A stretch of DNA of 64,000 bases from Ananas comosus (GCF_001540865.1 NC_033635.1:9923565-9987564), one strand, 5' to 3'; counted from the stretch's first letter, positions 22,231 to 33,209 are shown. Numbers and translations: made by a program. The notes: generated from the sequence alone by a model not told the origin.

Positions 22231-24677
22231 TATCGATCCAACAACGGCTTAAAGATCCGATTCATTAGATCCATGAATGCTGCAGGGGCATTAGTAAGCC
22301 CAAACGGCATTACCGTGAACTCATAATGACCATACCGCGTACGGTACGCCGTTTTGTGCACATCTTTCGATTTAATCTTTAGTTGATGATACCCCGACTG
22401 GAGATCAATATTTGAATATACCCGCGACCCTTGCAACTGATCGAACAAATCATCAATTCGAGGCAACGAATACTTATTCTTAATTGTAACCTTGTTCAGC
22501 TCACGATAGTCAACGCAAAGCCGAAGCGTTCCGTCCTTCTTCTTTACAAATAACACTGGAGCTCCCAAAGGTGACACACTAGGCTTTACAAAGCCCTTGT
22601 CCAGCAAATCCTGTAACTGCGCTTTCAACTCCCTTAATTAGCCGGTGCCATTCTGTACAGAGCCTTTGAAATTGGCGCCGTCCTGGGAAATAAGTCAATG
22701 ACGAACTCAATCTCCCGATCCGGTGGCAATCCCGGTAACTCCACAAAAAATACATCAGGAAACTCTCGAACTGTTGGAATATCCCCAATTGCCGAAAGTT
22801 CCTTCTTAGTCTCCACAATCGTTGCCAAATAAACTATGCATCCACTATTGATTAACTTTCTCGCCCTCGACGTCGACACTGTCAAAGCAAAAAGCGAACT
22901 CTTACACGCACAATACACAACCTCCTTCTGACCCGGCACACGAAAAGTTATCACTTTACTCTCACAATCAATAGTAGCGTAGTATTTCGAGAGCCAATCC
23001 ATTCCAAGGATTAAGTCGAAGCCCTTCATATGGCTCAGTACTAGCAAATCTGCCGGCATAATCCAATCACCAACCTGTACCGAACAAGCCGCACACTCCT
23101 CGTCGACACTAAAAGTGTGCTCAGGAGCATAAACTCACCAAGCATCCGTACTATCCGAAATCTCGATATCATGTGTTTTAGCAAACGATCTACTAATGAA
23201 TGAGTTCGATGCACTTGTATCAAATAATGCTTGAGATCTAATGCTTTAATTAAAACAATACCTGCCACGACATCGTCTACCATGGCAGGCTCCTCTACCT
23301 GAGCAGCAAAAACACAACCACTCGGTGCAGGTCGGGATCCCTCAGGCTGACGCCGCACAAATGAGCGTCCAACAGACATAGCTGGTGGAAGACCCGCACG
23401 CTGTCTCGGAGTCGACTGAACTGATGCGGCTAACGGGGCAGGTGATGCTCCACTCCGGCACTCCCGAATCATGTGTCTAGGTTGGCCCTACCTATAACAC
23501 CTCCCCTCACGCTGTGAACAGGTCGACAGTCAATGATTCCCGCCACAAATAACACATCTGGAAGCTCCCTGATACTTCGACTATGCTTGTGGATACCGAG
23601 GGGGCCATTTAGAACTTGACTGTCCCCCGGAACCACTTGTGGTCCGCTTCTTTCCTTTTTCCCTTTCCTTTTTCCTTTCAAACGATTCGCGTTCATCATT
23701 GTAAGGACTGAGATTTTTGCAGTGTAGCTAAACTCTCAGTTGACGATGTTTTTGTGTGTAATTTAATTACAAAAGCACTCGTCAAGTTTCGGGCGAAAAT
23801 GAGTTAAAACGGAAATTCTATGCGATTTCCAAGTTTCACTTAAAGTGAATAGTAACTCGATTTTTCGNAGGTTGAAAAAAAAAAAAAAAAATGGCACGTT
23901 TTCCGCAACTCTGTTTTCAAAATGGCTTTTAAAATCGGCCCCGGGGCGTGACAATCATGCGCAATCGCATTACCTCACTCCACCCAAAGAGCACGATCCA
24001 AAACTTCCTCAAAAGTCTTCAACTTGAAGGCATGTATCACCTTGAATATCTCCGGTCGCAACCCCCTCTCAAAACATTCTGCCCGATCTCGATCCCCATG
24101 AATCATACACGGAACACAGTTCACCAAGTGTGAAAACTCCCATTCATACTCTTGCACTAAACGATTTTCTTGTCTCAACTTGCGAAAATCTTCTTTCATC
24201 ATCCTTTTTATCACTATTAGGAAAGTACTCCATGAACAGTAGGTCGCGAAATTCATTCCAAGTACTCGGTGGAAGATTTGGAGATCGATTTTTCTTGACC
24301 CTTCTCCACCAAACTTGAGCTGATCTCTCAAAACAATGTGCGACTAAATGAACTTTGTCCTGCTCCAAAGTATAAATATCCTCAAATAACGCTTCCATAG
24401 AAGTAAGCCACGACTCCATCGCCCAAGGGTCTTTCACGTCTCCGTCAAACATAGGAGGATTAAATGTCATGAACGCTGTCAACACTATAAGCGATCGCTC
24501 CTGCTCGGCCTTTAACGCGGCTCTATCGGGAACTGAAGGGCCAGCAGCCACTGGAGGAGTAGTTGCCAGAACAGGAGATGCTGTTGCCGACGCCGCAGGT
24601 GTAGGCATATCCTGACTCACAGGTGCAGCCGCTGTCGCCTACCACGACACCAAATCCTACAGCCTCTCCATTCGCTC
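22220..24677 (-). pseudogene. Second gypsy gag-pro-RT half, inverted and degenerate
   Basis: Read on the minus strand it repeats the plus copy, from the gag Pro/Ala linker (24620) through gag, zinc knuckle, protease, [15 protein letters not shown] and RT to [10 protein letters not shown] at the centre. It has its own lesions: a TAG at the second knuckle Cys (near 23485), a single-base loss at the protease (near 23248), a TGG-to-TGA change near 23136 and an early break at the RT approach. It keeps the ALWVE segment missing from the plus copy. The first 40 or so gag codons are absent. Similarity of the arms looks like roughly 90-95 percent by eye. Confidence 0.85.
23700..23953. mobile_element. 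254-bp solo-LTR-like insertion with 5-bp target duplication
   Basis: The insertion begins TGTAAGGACTGAG and ends GGGGCGTGACA (TG...CA). It is flanked on both sides by ATCAT (23695-23699 and 23954-23958). Removing it restores the gag reading continuity seen in the plus copy. On the minus strand it starts TGTCACGCCCCGGG, typical of gypsy LTR left ends. It contains a poly-A/T run and one unresolved base (23868). It is either a short solo LTR or an internally deleted one. Confidence 0.85.
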
Positions 24678-24682
24678 TAACT

Positions 24683-24960
24683 TTCTCTCTCTAACTCCCT
24701 CGCTTCTATCTCTCGCTCTACCTGGAGGCACATGGGCGAGCGCTGGCACGGGCGGGAGCTGAGGGGCGGAGGTGCGGGACTCAAGCGCCGACGCGGGCGT
24801 GCGGCGGGCACAGGTGCGGGCCGGCTAGGACGTGGGCACGAGGCGAGCTGGCGCGGACACGGGCGCGGGTCGCGGGCGGGCGGGGGCGCCAGCTAGCACG
24901 GGCTCTCGCGCGTAGGTTGGCCCAGTGTGGGTGGAGCCCAGCTGGGGGAGAGAGGAGGGT
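24683..24960. other. GC-rich repetitive block beside the inverted gypsy copy
   Basis: A CT-rich stretch is followed by about 180 bp of very GC-rich sequence with repeated CGGGCG, GGCGCGG and GGGCACG words. No frame looks like a family I know. It could be part of a retroelement leader or a degraded first exon. Composition differs sharply from the AT-rich DNA that follows. Confidence 0.4.
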
Positions 24961-25470
24961 GTTTTTTCTTTTTTTTAAACTTCAATTTTTACTCTCTTTA
25001 TATATGGAAAAAAAATTTATAATCTTTTTTTAAGTCCAATTTTATTTTTTATTTGTTATTATAAAAATTTTAAATATATAAATAATTTTTCAATAGTTTA
25101 AACTATTTGTATTAAATATAAATTTTTATTTTATAATATTTGGTATCTAGATTAGATTATAGATTAAAAAATAAAAAAATATTGATGGAGTTTAAACTAA
25201 TTTTATATTTTACGAAATTTAATTTTGAGCATCTAAGTGATACATTCATATTTTTATATTTTTGTTAAAAAAGTTATTTATTGAACAGTTTTTAAAACTA
25301 TTAAATTTGATTACTTTTTAAATAAAATTGTTAGAATACTATAATTATTCAAAATTAAGAAAATATTAATAAAATTTATTTTTTGTAATGTACTAAATAA
25401 CTTTTTTTATTGTAAAATTTTAATAATTATATATTTTAATTGACTATTCGCTGCGAAGTGCGGCCCTGCA
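24961..25470. other. Intergenic, very AT-rich; no gene seen
   Basis: Only low-complexity AT sequence is visible, with no ORF or structured element. Confidence 0.5.
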
Positions 25471-25477
25471 CTAGTAA

Positions 25478-25775
25478 ACTTCAAATGGCACTTTGCATTC
25501 CCTACGGTTTAACTTTTATTTCATCAAAAAATTTTATATCAAATAAGATGGCAAAGTAAAAAAAAAAAAAAAAAAAAAAAAATTGAAAAATCACATAGCG
25601 GCAAAGTGAAAAATATGCTACACTATAGGATAGCTAAATGTAATTTTTTAAACCATAAGATGACAAGGTAAAAATGAGCTAAACCATAGGAGACAAATTA
25701 CAACCTTTTGAATCAAGGAGAGAGGGGCAAAGTGAAAATGCACCATACTATATGGGGTAATTTAAAGTTCGCCCT
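25478..25775. mobile_element. Inverted-repeat element related to the ACTTCAAATACC family
   Basis: The left end AAACTTCAAATGGCACTTTG and the right end GGGGTAATTTAAAGTTCG pair loosely. A poly-A tract at 25557-25582 interrupts the middle. There is no ORF. Confidence 0.5.
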
Positions 25776-25883
25776 ATAATTTTATTGGTAAAAATGTACA
25801 AAACATAAATTTAGTAAAATAGTCAAAGGGTAAAAATGTACGAAGCATAAATTTAGGAAAATAGTCATAGGGTTGAGTAAGTT

Positions 25884-26416
25884 TGTCACACCCCAATAAT
25901 TTCACATCGGATAGGAATGGGAATGTGATTGGGTATATAAGAGACTTAGACAATAGTAATAATAACTGAGTTTAAGCATTTTAGACCGGTGGTTGGGCCC
26001 AACGAGTTATTATTGCTAGTAGGTTGGATCGTTACATTTGGTATCAGAGCCAATCACCAGCCGGAAATGTGTGACGAGTTTCGGCTGAACCAGGGTCTGA
26101 AAGACAAGATGATAGGCTATGTCGGAGTCTGTATGATAAGGTGACCGGCTATGTCAGGGTCTGGATGACAAGGCTAGTGAGACGAGTCTCACATCGCCTA
26201 GTGATCTTGGGCTGTGTGTGTAATTGGACTGAGGAAGACGTCAGGGCCTTAATGGGGGGAATCTGTCACACCCCAATAATCCCACATCGGATAGAAATGG
26301 GGATGTGATTGGGTTTATAAGAGATTTAGACACTAGCAATAATAATTTGGCTTAAGCATTTTAGGCCGGTAGTTGGGCCCAACGAGTTATTATTGCCAGT
26401 GGGTTGGGTCGTTACA
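25884..26416 (+). mobile_element. Complete TRIM (miniature LTR retrotransposon)
   Basis: Two 153-bp LTRs (25884-26036 and 26264-26416) start TGTCACACCCCAATAAT and end CGTTACA. Right after the 5' LTR lies TTTGGTATCAGAGCC (primer-binding site for initiator Met tRNA). Just before the 3' LTR lies AATGGGGGGAATC (polypurine tract). Flanks are AAGTT and ACGTT, a target duplication with one change. My hand alignment gives 17 differences between the LTRs, 14 of them transitions, so the insertion is not recent. There is no coding capacity, and it would need proteins from a larger element. The LTRs lack an obvious 5S-derived promoter, so it is not clearly a Cassandra element. Confidence 0.9.
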
Positions 26417-26536
26417 ACGTTGTTCATTGAATAGTATAATCTAATGCATGAAAATAGTCAAAGGGTTAAATATAACGGTGAAAAATTCGGTAGCACCAAG
26501 CGCTTGATGTTATCGATAGTATCTCAGCCGGACTCT
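26417..26536. mobile_element. Right half of a fold-back MITE cut by the TRIM
   Basis: GTTCATTGAATAGTATAATC through CGGTAGCACCAAGCGCTTGA matches the right half of the intact copy at 26537-26770. The text before the TRIM (GGGTTGAGTAAG) matches the point in that copy where it should continue. Confidence 0.7.
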
Positions 26537-26766
26537 ATATAGAACTAGGCTAGAATACTACCAATAGCACCAAGTTATCGATGCTATCAGGTTTTCAGCC
26601 TTTGGACGAAAGAATGTACGGTTAGGATGATGTTGGCCCCCTAGGGTTGAGTAAGCTGTTGGTTGAATAATATAATCTAACGAGTGAAAACATCAAAGGG
26701 TTAAATCTAACGGTGGAAAACACGGTAGCACCAAGCGCTCGGTGCTATCGATAGTTATCCCAGCCG

Positions 26767-26770
<4 letters not shown>
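26537..26770. mobile_element. Short fold-back MITE, GCACCAAG-box subfamily
   Basis: The left end AGAACTAGGCTAGAATACTA with the box ATAGCACCAAG is mirrored on the right by GGTAGCACCAAGCGCTCGGT and CCCAGCCGGACTA. The middle contains GGATGATGTTGGCCCCCTAG, shared with 28309-28543. A long TA tract follows. Confidence 0.75.

Positions 26771-26822
<52 letters not shown>
26769..26822. repeat. (TA)n microsatellite, about 27 units
   Basis: An uninterrupted TA run fills the gap between two fold-back elements. It is consistent with these elements inserting into, or generating, TA tracts. Confidence 0.95.
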
Positions 26823-26826
<4 letters not shown>

Positions 26827-27350
26827 TGAGGCTCTATCATGATCGAAGCACGAGCCTTCCGTGCTTCCAGCTCGTTTTTTATGTGCGACTTTCGAATCGT
26901 CGATCGTCCGTTAAACTTGATCTAGGTATTTGAATACCTAGAAAATAAATTTTAATTTTCGATATCATTTGCCTAGTGATCGAATGGGCTCAAAATCAAC
27001 GAATTTCAATGCCGTAGTGAGCCGTTTGCCAAGTTTAACGGTTAAAATATTCAAATCACGTGAAATTTTGATAGAAAATTCTTTATACATATAAAACAAG
27101 ATCAATATCTTTAATTTAAAATTTTAATGTCATATTTATATTTTGTAAGATTTTTATTTTCACGTTGATTTTGAGCCCCTTCGTTCACTAGGCAAATGAT
27201 ATCGAAAAATATAAAATTTATTTTCTAGGTACTCAAAATACTCTAAGACAAGTTAACGGAGTCGATCGACGATTCGAAAGTCGGCAATATCGAAAACGAG
27301 CTGGAAGCACGGAACTCTCCATGCTTCGATAGCATATAGGCCTCACTCTA
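26822..27350. mobile_element. Fold-back MITE, GAAGCACG-box subfamily
   Basis: The left end TAGAGTGAGGCTCTATCATG with the box GAAGCACGAGCCTTCCGTGC is mirrored by AAGCACGGAACTCTCCATGC and GGCCTCACTCTA. The inner halves GACTTTCGAATCGTCGATCG and CGATCGACGATTCGAAAGTC are inverted copies. It is very close in type to 59357-59902. Confidence 0.85.
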
Positions 27351-27406
27351 ATACATAATAATATATATATAATATATATATTAATATATATATAATATAT
27401 AATATA

Positions 27407-27932
27407 TAGTCCGCCTACTATGCTATCGGTAGGCACGGGCCTCCCGTGCTACAAGTTGTTTCCAATGATGCGGCTTCCAAATCGACGATTGGTTCCTTAA
27501 GCTTGATCTACACTATTAAAAGTATTTGGAAACTAAATTTTATAATTTTTCATATCATTTACCATCAAACAAAATAGTCTAAAATGAACCGGCTGAAATA
27601 AAAAATTCATAAAAAATGATGATAAAATATTAAATTCAAGATCAGATATAATGATTACTCTAAATATGAAAAGAATTTTCTATAAAATTTCATCGGATTT
27701 AGATTGTTTTACACCGTTAAACTCACAAACAGGCCACACGCCATTAAAAGGTCAATTTTGAGATTTTTTGAGCACTTAGTCAAATGATGTCGAAAATTAT
27801 GAAATTTAGTTCAAATACTTTAATATGTAGATAAGTCTAACGGAACCGACTATCGAATTGAAGCCGCATCATCGAAACAACTTGGTAGCACGGGAGGTCG
27901 CGTGTATCCCGATAATATAGCAGCTGAGCCTA
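27407..27932. mobile_element. Fold-back MITE, GCACGG-box subfamily
   Basis: It is the same type as 743-1285. The box GGCACGGGCCTCCCGTGCTA on the left is mirrored by GTAGCACGGGAGGTCGCGTG on the right. The core GGCTTCCAAATCGACGATTG is mirrored by the ATCGAATTGAAGCCGCATCA part on the right. TA-rich tracts lie on both sides. Confidence 0.8.
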
Positions 27933-27939
27933 ATAAATC

Positions 27940-27981
<42 letters not shown>

Positions 27982-27995
27982 AGAGAGAGAGAGAG

Positions 27996-28252
27996 AGAGA
28001 GTTGGACCTGTCTACTATTAGTAGCCAAAAATCTGCATTATTCTACTCCAGTTTTTAGACTTTGGATAACTTCTTTCATTATTTCTAACTCATTGGATAA
28101 ATACTATAACCCAGTGGGGACACTCAACCCAGAGGGAGCGCACTCAACTCTAACAACTAATATCGATCCTGACCTATAATTTTTATCCAAGGGTTAAAAA
28201 CTATGATAGCAAAGACGAGCAATTTACTACTTAATACTATTCGCGCATAATC
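27996..28252. mobile_element. Short fold-back MITE between GA and TA tracts
   Basis: The left part GTTGGACCTGTCTACTATTA, AGTAGCCAAAAATC and a CCAGTTTTTAGACTTTGG segment is mirrored by CCAAGGGTTAAAAACTATGA and ACTACTTAATACTATTCGCG on the right. It is more divergent than its neighbours. Confidence 0.55.
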
Positions 28253-28308
28253 TATATATATATATATAAAATATATATATAATATATATATATATAATAT
28301 AAATATAT

Positions 28309-28536
28309 ATAGAACTAGGCTACTATGCTATTAATAGCACCAAGTCATTGGTGCTACCAAGTTTTTGGCCATTGATTTAAGAGATGTGTGGTTAGGATGA
28401 TGTGGACCCCCTAGGATTAAGTGGGTGGTTGGTTGGTTGAATAGTATAATCTAACGAGTGAAAATAATCAAAAGGGTAGATCTAACGGCGGAAAACTTGG
28501 TAGCACCAAGTGCTTCGTGCTATTAATAGCATAGTA

Positions 28537-28543
<7 letters not shown>
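28309..28543. mobile_element. Short fold-back MITE, GCACCAAG-box subfamily
   Basis: The left end AGAACTAGGCTACTATGCTA, then AATAGCACCAAG, is mirrored by CTTGGTAGCACCAAGTGCTT and AATAGCATAGTAGCAGATCT. It is flanked by TA on the left and CT on the right. Confidence 0.8.
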
Positions 28544-28605
<62 letters not shown>

Positions 28606-28610
<5 letters not shown>

Positions 28611-29140
28611 CGGTTACTATTATGAGTACGAACGCCCTCGTACTCATAAGTCGTTTTCAATGATAGAGCTTCCGAATCAACGATCTATACTGCTAAACAT
28701 TATTTAGAACATTTAAAATTTTTAGAAATCAAATTTCACAATTTTTCGGCATCATTTACCTTACTATTAAAAGGTCACAAAATTGACAATTTTTAACTGC
28801 TGATATGAAATATTTGTTAATTTAACTGTGTAAAAGAATTGAAATATGTTAAATTTTTAATAGAAAATTCTATTCACTAACTAAATAAAGATCAATAACT
28901 CCGATAATAAATTGAAGGATCCGATCATCCGATGTCGTTCGATTTTGACCGTTCATTTTATGCCCACTTGATGGATTTTATTATGATTTCAAAAAATTAT
29001 AAAATTTATTTTTTAGAAGTTTCAAATACTCTATATTATATTTAACGGAGTGGATTGTCGATTCGGAAGCTCCAATATTAAAAACAACTTATGAGTACGA
29101 AGGACTTTATACTCATAAGAGTATAATAACTCTACTCATC

Positions 29141-29142
<2 letters not shown>
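28606..29142. mobile_element. Fold-back MITE, TATGAGTACG-box subfamily
   Basis: The box TATGAGTACGAACGCCCTCG with TACTCATAAG forms a hairpin on the left. The right end carries TTATGAGTACGAAGGACTTT with ACTCATAAGAGT. The core GGAGCTTCCGAATC-type motif is inverted between the halves. Confidence 0.8.
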
Positions 29143-29179
<37 letters not shown>

Positions 29180-29180
<1 letters not shown>

Positions 29181-29720
29181 TGAGCTAGAATACTATCGAT
29201 AGCAAACGGGCTCCGTTGCCACCCATTTGTTTTCGATGATGGAGCCTCCAAATTGACGATCGGCACCATTGAACAGGATCTATACCACTTGAAGTGTTTA
29301 GAAATCAAATTTCATACAATTTCAACATTGTTCTCTTATCCATCGAGTGGACACAAAAATAAAAGGCTAAAAATGAATATTCTTTAAAAAATGATGATAG
29401 GAGTCTTGTAATCAAGATCAAGAGTATAGACCTTGTTTTAAATAGTTTAAAGAATTTTATAATAAAAATTTAATTGATTTGGATATCTTTACGCCGTTAA
29501 ACGAGAAAACGCCTCATATCGACCATTAAAATTACAAAATTTGAAACCTTTTGATCATTAGGCAAATAATGTCGAAAAGATTTCAAATTTGATTTCTAAA
29601 CATTTCAAGTGGTATAGATCATGTTCAACGGTGTCAATCGTCGATTTGAGGCACTCCATCACGAAAACAATGGTGCAGCGGAGCCCGTTTGGGCTATCGA
29701 ATAGTATCTGCTCAACTTTA
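29180..29720. mobile_element. Fold-back MITE, GCTCCGTTGC-box subfamily
   Basis: The left end TGAGCTAGAATACTATCGAT, box GCAAACGGGCTCCGTTGCCA, is mirrored by CGGAGCCCGTTTGGGCTATC and ATAGTATCTGCTCAAC. A GA tract precedes it. The 114-codon plus-strand ORF starting at 29589 spans this element's end and the next element, so it is not a gene. Confidence 0.8.
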
Positions 29721-29744
29721 TATAATATTATAATATATATATAT

Positions 29745-30286
29745 TATGGCCTGGTACTATCCTATTATGAGTATATGGAGCCCTCGTACTCTAAGTTGTT
29801 TTCCGATTTGATGGAGCTTCGAATCGACGTGACCACTCCGTTAAATATGGATCTAAGTATTTTGAAACTTCTAGAAAATAAATTTCGTAATTTTCGAAAT
29901 CATAATAAAGTCCATCAAGCGGGCATAAAATGAACAGTCAAAAATCGAACGACATCCTAAAAAAGATGATCGGATCCTTCATTCGAGATCGGAGTTATTG
30001 ATCTTATCTAGGTGTGAATAGAATTTTCTATCAAAAATTCAACAAATTTCGATTCTTTTACACCGCTAAACTAGCAAGTATCCCATACCGGCCGTTAAAA
30101 ATTGTCAATTTTGTGAGCTTTTGATCGTAAGGTAAATAATATCAAAAAATTATAAAATTTGATTTCTAGAAGTTTTAAATACTGTAAATAACATTTAACG
30201 ATATGAATCGTCGATTCGAAAGCTATATCATCGAAAACAATTTATGAGTACAAGAGCGATCGTACTCATAATAGTATAGCAGCCGA

Positions 30287-30291
<5 letters not shown>
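29745..30291. mobile_element. Fold-back MITE, TATGAGTACG-box subfamily
   Basis: The left end TATGGCCTGGTACTATCCTA with a degraded TATGAGTATATGGAG box is mirrored by TTATGAGTACAAGAGCGATC and ACTCATAATAGTATAGCAGC. A CT tract followed by a TA tract lies to its right (30291-30360). Confidence 0.75.
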
Positions 30292-30360
<69 letters not shown>

Positions 30361-30369
<9 letters not shown>

Positions 30370-30989
30370 TCCTTAAGGTGTGTTTGGTTCAGATTATCTT
30401 GTTAGGATTAGAGGTAATCCTATCAAAATTGCTATGTTCGGTTCATTCAGTCTTTAACTTTTTGGGTAGTGTAAAATTACTCCAAAAATAATATCATGTA
30501 AAGAATGGGTATCTCGTATTACTAATGGCTGAGTTATCTTGCATGTTATGTAAAATTATAAGTCTATCCATCCAATGTCCCCAAACACTTTCAACAACAT
30601 CATTTATCTCTCTTTCTCCCTCTGTTTCTATCCTCCCACCAACAAAAAGAAATATTTAATTTTTTTTAAAATTAAAAATAGCAATTTGATCTATAGTTAG
30701 TTAATTCAGATTCGGTAAAAATTCGATAAAGATATAATACAAATAAAATTTATATCCTAATTTTTAAATTTGTTGAAAAATATAGCTTAAAAAACGGTCC
30801 GCGAATTATTTGGGTACACGATATATACAGAAATGATATGTTCATCAATTAAAAATTCGGGATAAAAAATTCGGCTACTAAATTAAACTTTTTCTTTCTA
30901 AATTTATGCTACTAGCATAAAAAGTTATAATTCTTAAAATTATAAGAATAGAGCTATGAAATAAAGTAAATTAAGTTAAAAAAAAAAGA
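30361..30989. other. Intergenic, no gene; probable MITE fragment
   Basis: TTAAGGTGTGTTTGGTTCAG near 30373 looks like a hAT or Harbinger TIR, and CCCAAACACTTTC near 30581 could be the other end. The rest is AT-rich without features. Confidence 0.4.
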
Positions 30990-31390
30990 AAAACCTTGGA
31001 ATACCACCCTTGTGGACCTGTGGTTTCGAGCTTTCTTATTTTAGTATTCTATGAATTAAAATGTATCACTTTAGTACTCTGTGGTTTCGTTTTTTTTCTT
31101 TCTGTTATCCCCTCTGTTAATTTTTTCCGTTATATTAATGATAAAGTTAAAACCATGCACAAGGTACTAAAATAAAAATTCGGTAAATCACAGGGTGCTA
31201 GAGTGAATATTCAATAAATTATAAATGGGTATTTAAAATTTTTTGCATATGATTTAATAGAGAGTTAATGGAGGTGCTGACATAAAGAGAAAAATAGAAC
31301 TACAAGGTACTAAATTGATACATTTTAAACTATATGCTACTAAAATAAAAAAATATGAAACCACAAGGGTAATATTTGAAGTTTATCCTA
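30990..31390. mobile_element. Inverted-repeat element, ACTTCAAATACC family
   Basis: CCTTGGAATACCACCCTTGT and TGTGGTTTCG on the left are mirrored by GAAACCACAAGGGTAATATT then TGAAG on the right. It matches the copies at 15830 and 31669. Confidence 0.7.
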
Positions 31391-31668
31391 TAAAATAATA
31401 GCATACTATATTATACACTACGGTATATAAATAATCAAGAAAAAAATAAATTAAAATAATCTATAATTAAACATAAAATATATAATTTTTTTAGGAGGTG
31501 CGAACAGAGAATTCATACTTAAACATAAAATATAAATTAAATCTATTCTTAAACATAAAAAATATAAAATATTTATTTAAATTTTTAATAATTTACGAAT
31601 CATTCGCAAATAATTCGCGAATTAATTGATCTTCCAAAAATAAATAAAATATTTTTGATATTTTATTA

Positions 31669-32023
31669 AGGGTAAACTTCAAACACTACCCCCGTGGGTT
31701 CACACTTTCTTACTTTATTACCATGTGGTTTAAAGTGTATCAAGTTAGTGTCCTACGATTTCATTTTTATTTTTTATCAGTTTCTCCATTAATATTTCGT
31801 TAAATTATATACAAAAAAACTTTAGATACCCAATCTAGATTTATCGAATATTCATTTTAATATTTTTTAGTTTTAACTTTGTCACTAATTTAACGAAAAA
31901 AATTAGTGAAATTGATAATAAAAAGATAAAAATAAAATCACATGTAACTAAATTGATACCTTTTAAACTATAGAGTAAAGTGAGAAAGTGTGAAACTAAA
32001 GGGTGGTATTTGAAATTTTCCTT
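31669..32023. mobile_element. Inverted-repeat element, ACTTCAAATACC family
   Basis: GGTAAACTTCAAACACTACC and CCATGTGGTTTAAAGTGTAT on the left are mirrored on the right by GGGTGGTATTTGAAATTTTC. It lies directly upstream of the TATA box at 32088. Confidence 0.7.
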
Positions 32024-32087
32024 TTATTAAAGTACAAGGGGTAAACTAGTAATTTGGTAGATCAAAGGGAGCCCTAATTTCCCCCTC

Positions 32088-32095
32088 TATAAATA
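32088..32095 (+). promoter_or_regulatory. TATA box of a candidate transcription unit
   Basis: TATAAATA lies in CCCTCTATAAATACCCGC with a GCCCTAA motif just upstream (32071). This is a good plant Pol II core-promoter layout, with a start expected near 32120. Confidence 0.55.
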
Positions 32096-32521
32096 CCCGC
32101 CGAACTATGCGCATAGCATCTTCGTCGTCGCCACTGCTACACTCCTACTTATCTTCCAGATTTTTTTTTATTTTTTTATTAGGGTTCTACGCACTCTCCT
32201 CTCCAAATCACATGCTCGGATCGCCTTTTCGATCGATCCGAAGCTACTACACGAGGGGTGCGAGATCGATCGATCTCAGTGGCGCCTCTGGACGTGCGGT
32301 TTCCCCGATCTCGATCTCGTGGATCCTCGCATTTTCTCGTAGGTTCTACATCTCCAATTTTTCCTTCTATTTTTTTGTTTTTTTTTTTTTGGGGTAAATC
32401 AGGGTTAGATGTTGATGATTTTTCCAATTCTCTTCTTGAAGTGGATGAACGTGTTTGCGCGATCCATTTTCTCTTAGGCTATGCATCTCCAATTTTCGTA
32501 TTTTTCCTGGTTTTTTTGGTA

Positions 32522-32832
32522 AATTAGGGTTCGATGATGATGATTTTTTTGCTTTAACCACACCGAATTCGAAGACCTAAATGGGAGATTTCTCAATTTC
32601 ATCTCTTTTTTTTTTTTCAAATGCTCTTTTTGCTTGGTTTCATCTTGTGATCTCGCTTCCTCTTCCCGAAGAAGATGAGGATATTTGCGTCTTCGTCTTC
32701 TTCGTGGAGAGGAGGGGAGTGAGGGCGAGATTAAGCTTGGAGAGCATGAGATGGGATGAGATGATCTCCTCTTTGTGGAGCTTTGCTATGAGGAAAACCA
32801 TGGCCATGATACTGAGAACCCCTTTTTTTTTT
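32522..32832 (+). repeat. Segmental duplication, copy 1
   Basis: It runs from AATTAGGGTTCGATGATGAT through CTTTAACCACACCGAATTCG and AGCTTGGAGAGCATGAGATG to ATACTGAGAACCC. Copy 2 is at 33651-33948 in the same orientation. The right edge falls into two short copies of GAGAACCCCTTTTTTTTTGC around an unresolved base (32846). Confidence 0.85.
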
Positions 32833-33209
32833 GCGGGGGGGGCGGNTGAGAACCCCTTTTTTTTTGCGGGGGCGGGATAAAATTCACGCACACAAATCCA
32901 ATTATATATGTGTGATTTGTAAAGGTACGCTTCTGAACTTTATTTATTTATTTATTTTATTATTTATTCGGATTTGTAATTGCACTGCTTGATTTGAAGG
33001 ATTCTATATGCTTATTAAGTAATCTTATTTAATTTTATTTTAGAATGTTATGTAAATTCATAGAATGTTTCGTAATTGTTTATGGAAATCATTAATAAGG
33101 AGCTTCACAGTTTCGATATCGTCAAATGTTGGTACATTTATCTTTCCTACTTGAAGCTCTAGTTTTTTTATTTTTCATGTAAAAAATGAATGTAGACATT
33201 AACTCTAAG

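Noticed and set aside
25884..26416. Cassandra TRIM
   Set aside because: The LTRs lack any visible 5S rRNA-like boxes. The general TRIM architecture is clear but the family name is not.
29589..29933. 114-codon plus-strand ORF
   Set aside because: It crosses from one fold-back element through a TA tract into the next, so it is chance reading of repeats.
32107..32880. Overlapping ORFs of 64-99 codons on both strands
   Set aside because: Phe-rich or Lys-rich low complexity from T runs, broken by an N and by the tandem duplication. No shared protein between the duplicate blocks.
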